Assembly (NCBI GenBank): GCA_963680875.1 | Contig: OY804585.1 | Span: 48,531,085-48,595,084, forward strand | DNA: 64,000 nt | Direction: 5' to 3' | Origin: Bathymodiolus brooksi | Lineage: Eukaryota > Mollusca > Bivalvia > Mytilida > Modiolidae | The notes under the pieces: model-generated | The model's input: only the letters and a program-made list of their open reading frames with translations | What the model was told of the DNA's origin: nothing | The model's database searches: none | Position numbers and translations under genes: made by a program | Part shown: positions 63,901 through 64,000 of the stretch, piece after piece | Layout: the number at the start of each line of letters is the position of its first letter | How positions within the stretch are numbered: the first letter of the stretch is position 1

Positions 63901-64000
63901 TATATTGATACTAGTAGAAAGTTAGTATTAGTATTTATGATTTGGTAGGTCGTTCCTCGCTATATTGATACTAGTAGAAAGTTAGTATTATATTAATGAT
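60957..64000. repeat. Divergent block G3, continues past the window
   Basis: Fifty-one monomers plus 3 bases, with 19 single-base losses. It matches G1 variant by variant from 27589 (ctaatag, gatattag, ctcgttat, gattcgg, gctcccgc, tatgtcgtttc, attaggatc) at 33,368 bp, rising to 33,428 bp after one extra monomer near 62130. Two monomers are later missing, so the last recognisable marker (tattaatga, 63983) pairs with 30674. Private: tatatagatatcag near 62117. The block is cut by the window end. Confidence 0.92.

Larger units (their letters stand above)
1..64000. repeat. 60-bp satellite DNA array filling the window
   Basis: Every stretch read is a copy of one 60-bp unit, always in the same orientation, with no inversion, insertion of foreign sequence or gap. 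Tracking the monomer phase gives 1,068 full monomers plus 3 bases and 83 net single-base losses. Of these losses, 59 lie in the three divergent blocks (152 monomers). The other 24 are 18 copies of a 59-bp class with gctgctc, five copies with atgtttgg, and one lone case near 19314. Neither array edge is present. Arrays of this kind in eukaryotes are normally heterochromatic, often centromeric or subtelomeric; that location is inferred. No gene of more than about 40 codons is expected, because each frame of the consensus is stopped. Confidence 0.99.
36487..64000. repeat. Super-repeat copy 2, incomplete at the right
   Basis: Block order repeats that of 5939-30691. Offsets to copy 1 are 30,548 bp (first part), 25,630-25,631 bp (44461-47100), 31,748 bp (53638-58317) and 33,368-33,428 bp (59938 to about 63 kb). 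Each step equals a duplication or deletion found in one copy only: 2,818, 6,357 and 1,620 gained and 240 lost here; 4,737 and 2,999 gained in copy 1. Confidence 0.8.

Noticed and set aside
1..64000. CRISPR array, because of a short, regular, directly repeated unit
   Set aside because: The whole 60 bp is conserved from copy to copy. There are no variable spacers between shorter repeats, no leader and no cas gene.
1..64000. Tandem-repeat protein gene, since 60 is a multiple of 3 and the frame would be kept
   Set aside because: All six frames of the consensus have a stop in every monomer. Variants that remove one stop (T8C at 22310 and 54838, T23A in L and M) open only about two monomers.
1..64000. 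Telomeric repeat (tagtattagtat resembles a short TTAGG-like pattern)
   Set aside because: The short direct repeat is two units inside a 60-bp monomer and not a continuous simple telomere motif.
1..64000. Naming the species from the monomer
   Set aside because: I do not recognise this 60-bp satellite with any confidence. A database search of the monomer would be decisive, and a guess would not be supported.
1..64000. A gene-based novel system (defence, biosynthetic or mobile)
   Set aside because: The window has no coding capacity or unique sequence. The only unusual structure is the nested repeat order itself.

Overview
The whole 64,000-base window is satellite DNA. It is one uninterrupted head-to-tail array of a 60-bp monomer, always in the same orientation. 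I found no unique sequence, gene, RNA gene, mobile element or array edge. Following the repeat phase from base 1 to base 64,000 gives 1,068 complete monomers plus 3 bases, with a net loss of 83 single bases and no net insertion. The consensus monomer is 31.7% G+C (19 of 60). All six frames of the consensus contain a stop codon, so the array is not a repetitive protein gene. Long satellites with multi-monomer higher-order repeats (HORs) are typical of eukaryotic centromeric, pericentromeric or subtelomeric heterochromatin. The sequence alone does not tell me the species or the chromosome position.

Monomers fall into about 22 recurring classes defined by one to three diagnostic substitutions (key in the 61-120 entry). 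Their order is not random. A 12-monomer, 720-bp HOR (A-N-X-Y-Z-W-C-D-N-K-L-C) occurs ten times complete. A 17-monomer, 1,019-bp HOR carrying one 59-bp monomer, called 17a here, occurs six times complete and repeatedly in part. Two other 17-mers (17b, 17c), a 20-mer and an 18-mer are rearranged versions of the 12-mer.

Layout: 1-420 irregular monomers; 421-8996 17b, 12-mers, 17a and 18-mers; 8997-21889 long mosaic units of about 3 and 4.7 kb in tandem; 21890-27588 17b, 20-mer, two 12-mers, 17c, 17a; 27589-31999 a divergent, deletion-rich block (G1); 32000-39544 17a, 18-mer, partial 17a, a short divergent block (G2), then 17a, 18-mer, 17a; 39545-54117 mosaic units in tandem again; 53638-60956 17b, 20-mer, 12-mers, 17c, 17a; 60957-64000 the divergent block again (G3), running off the window.

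The main result is that this mosaic reduces to one large super-repeat. Bases 5939-31999 are one complete copy. Bases 36487-64000 are a second, incomplete copy. After subtracting tandem duplications visible in only one copy (4,737 and 2,999 bp on the left; 4,487, 2,818, 6,357 and 1,620 bp on the right or between) and a 240-bp loss on the right, three independent anchors give the same period, 18,325-18,326 bp. Where a duplication junction can be resolved it lies inside a monomer or at a monomer boundary and keeps the 60-bp register. Several junctions are chimeric monomers, the mark of unequal homologous crossing-over or gene conversion. The window is therefore a readable record of satellite evolution, not a gene system.
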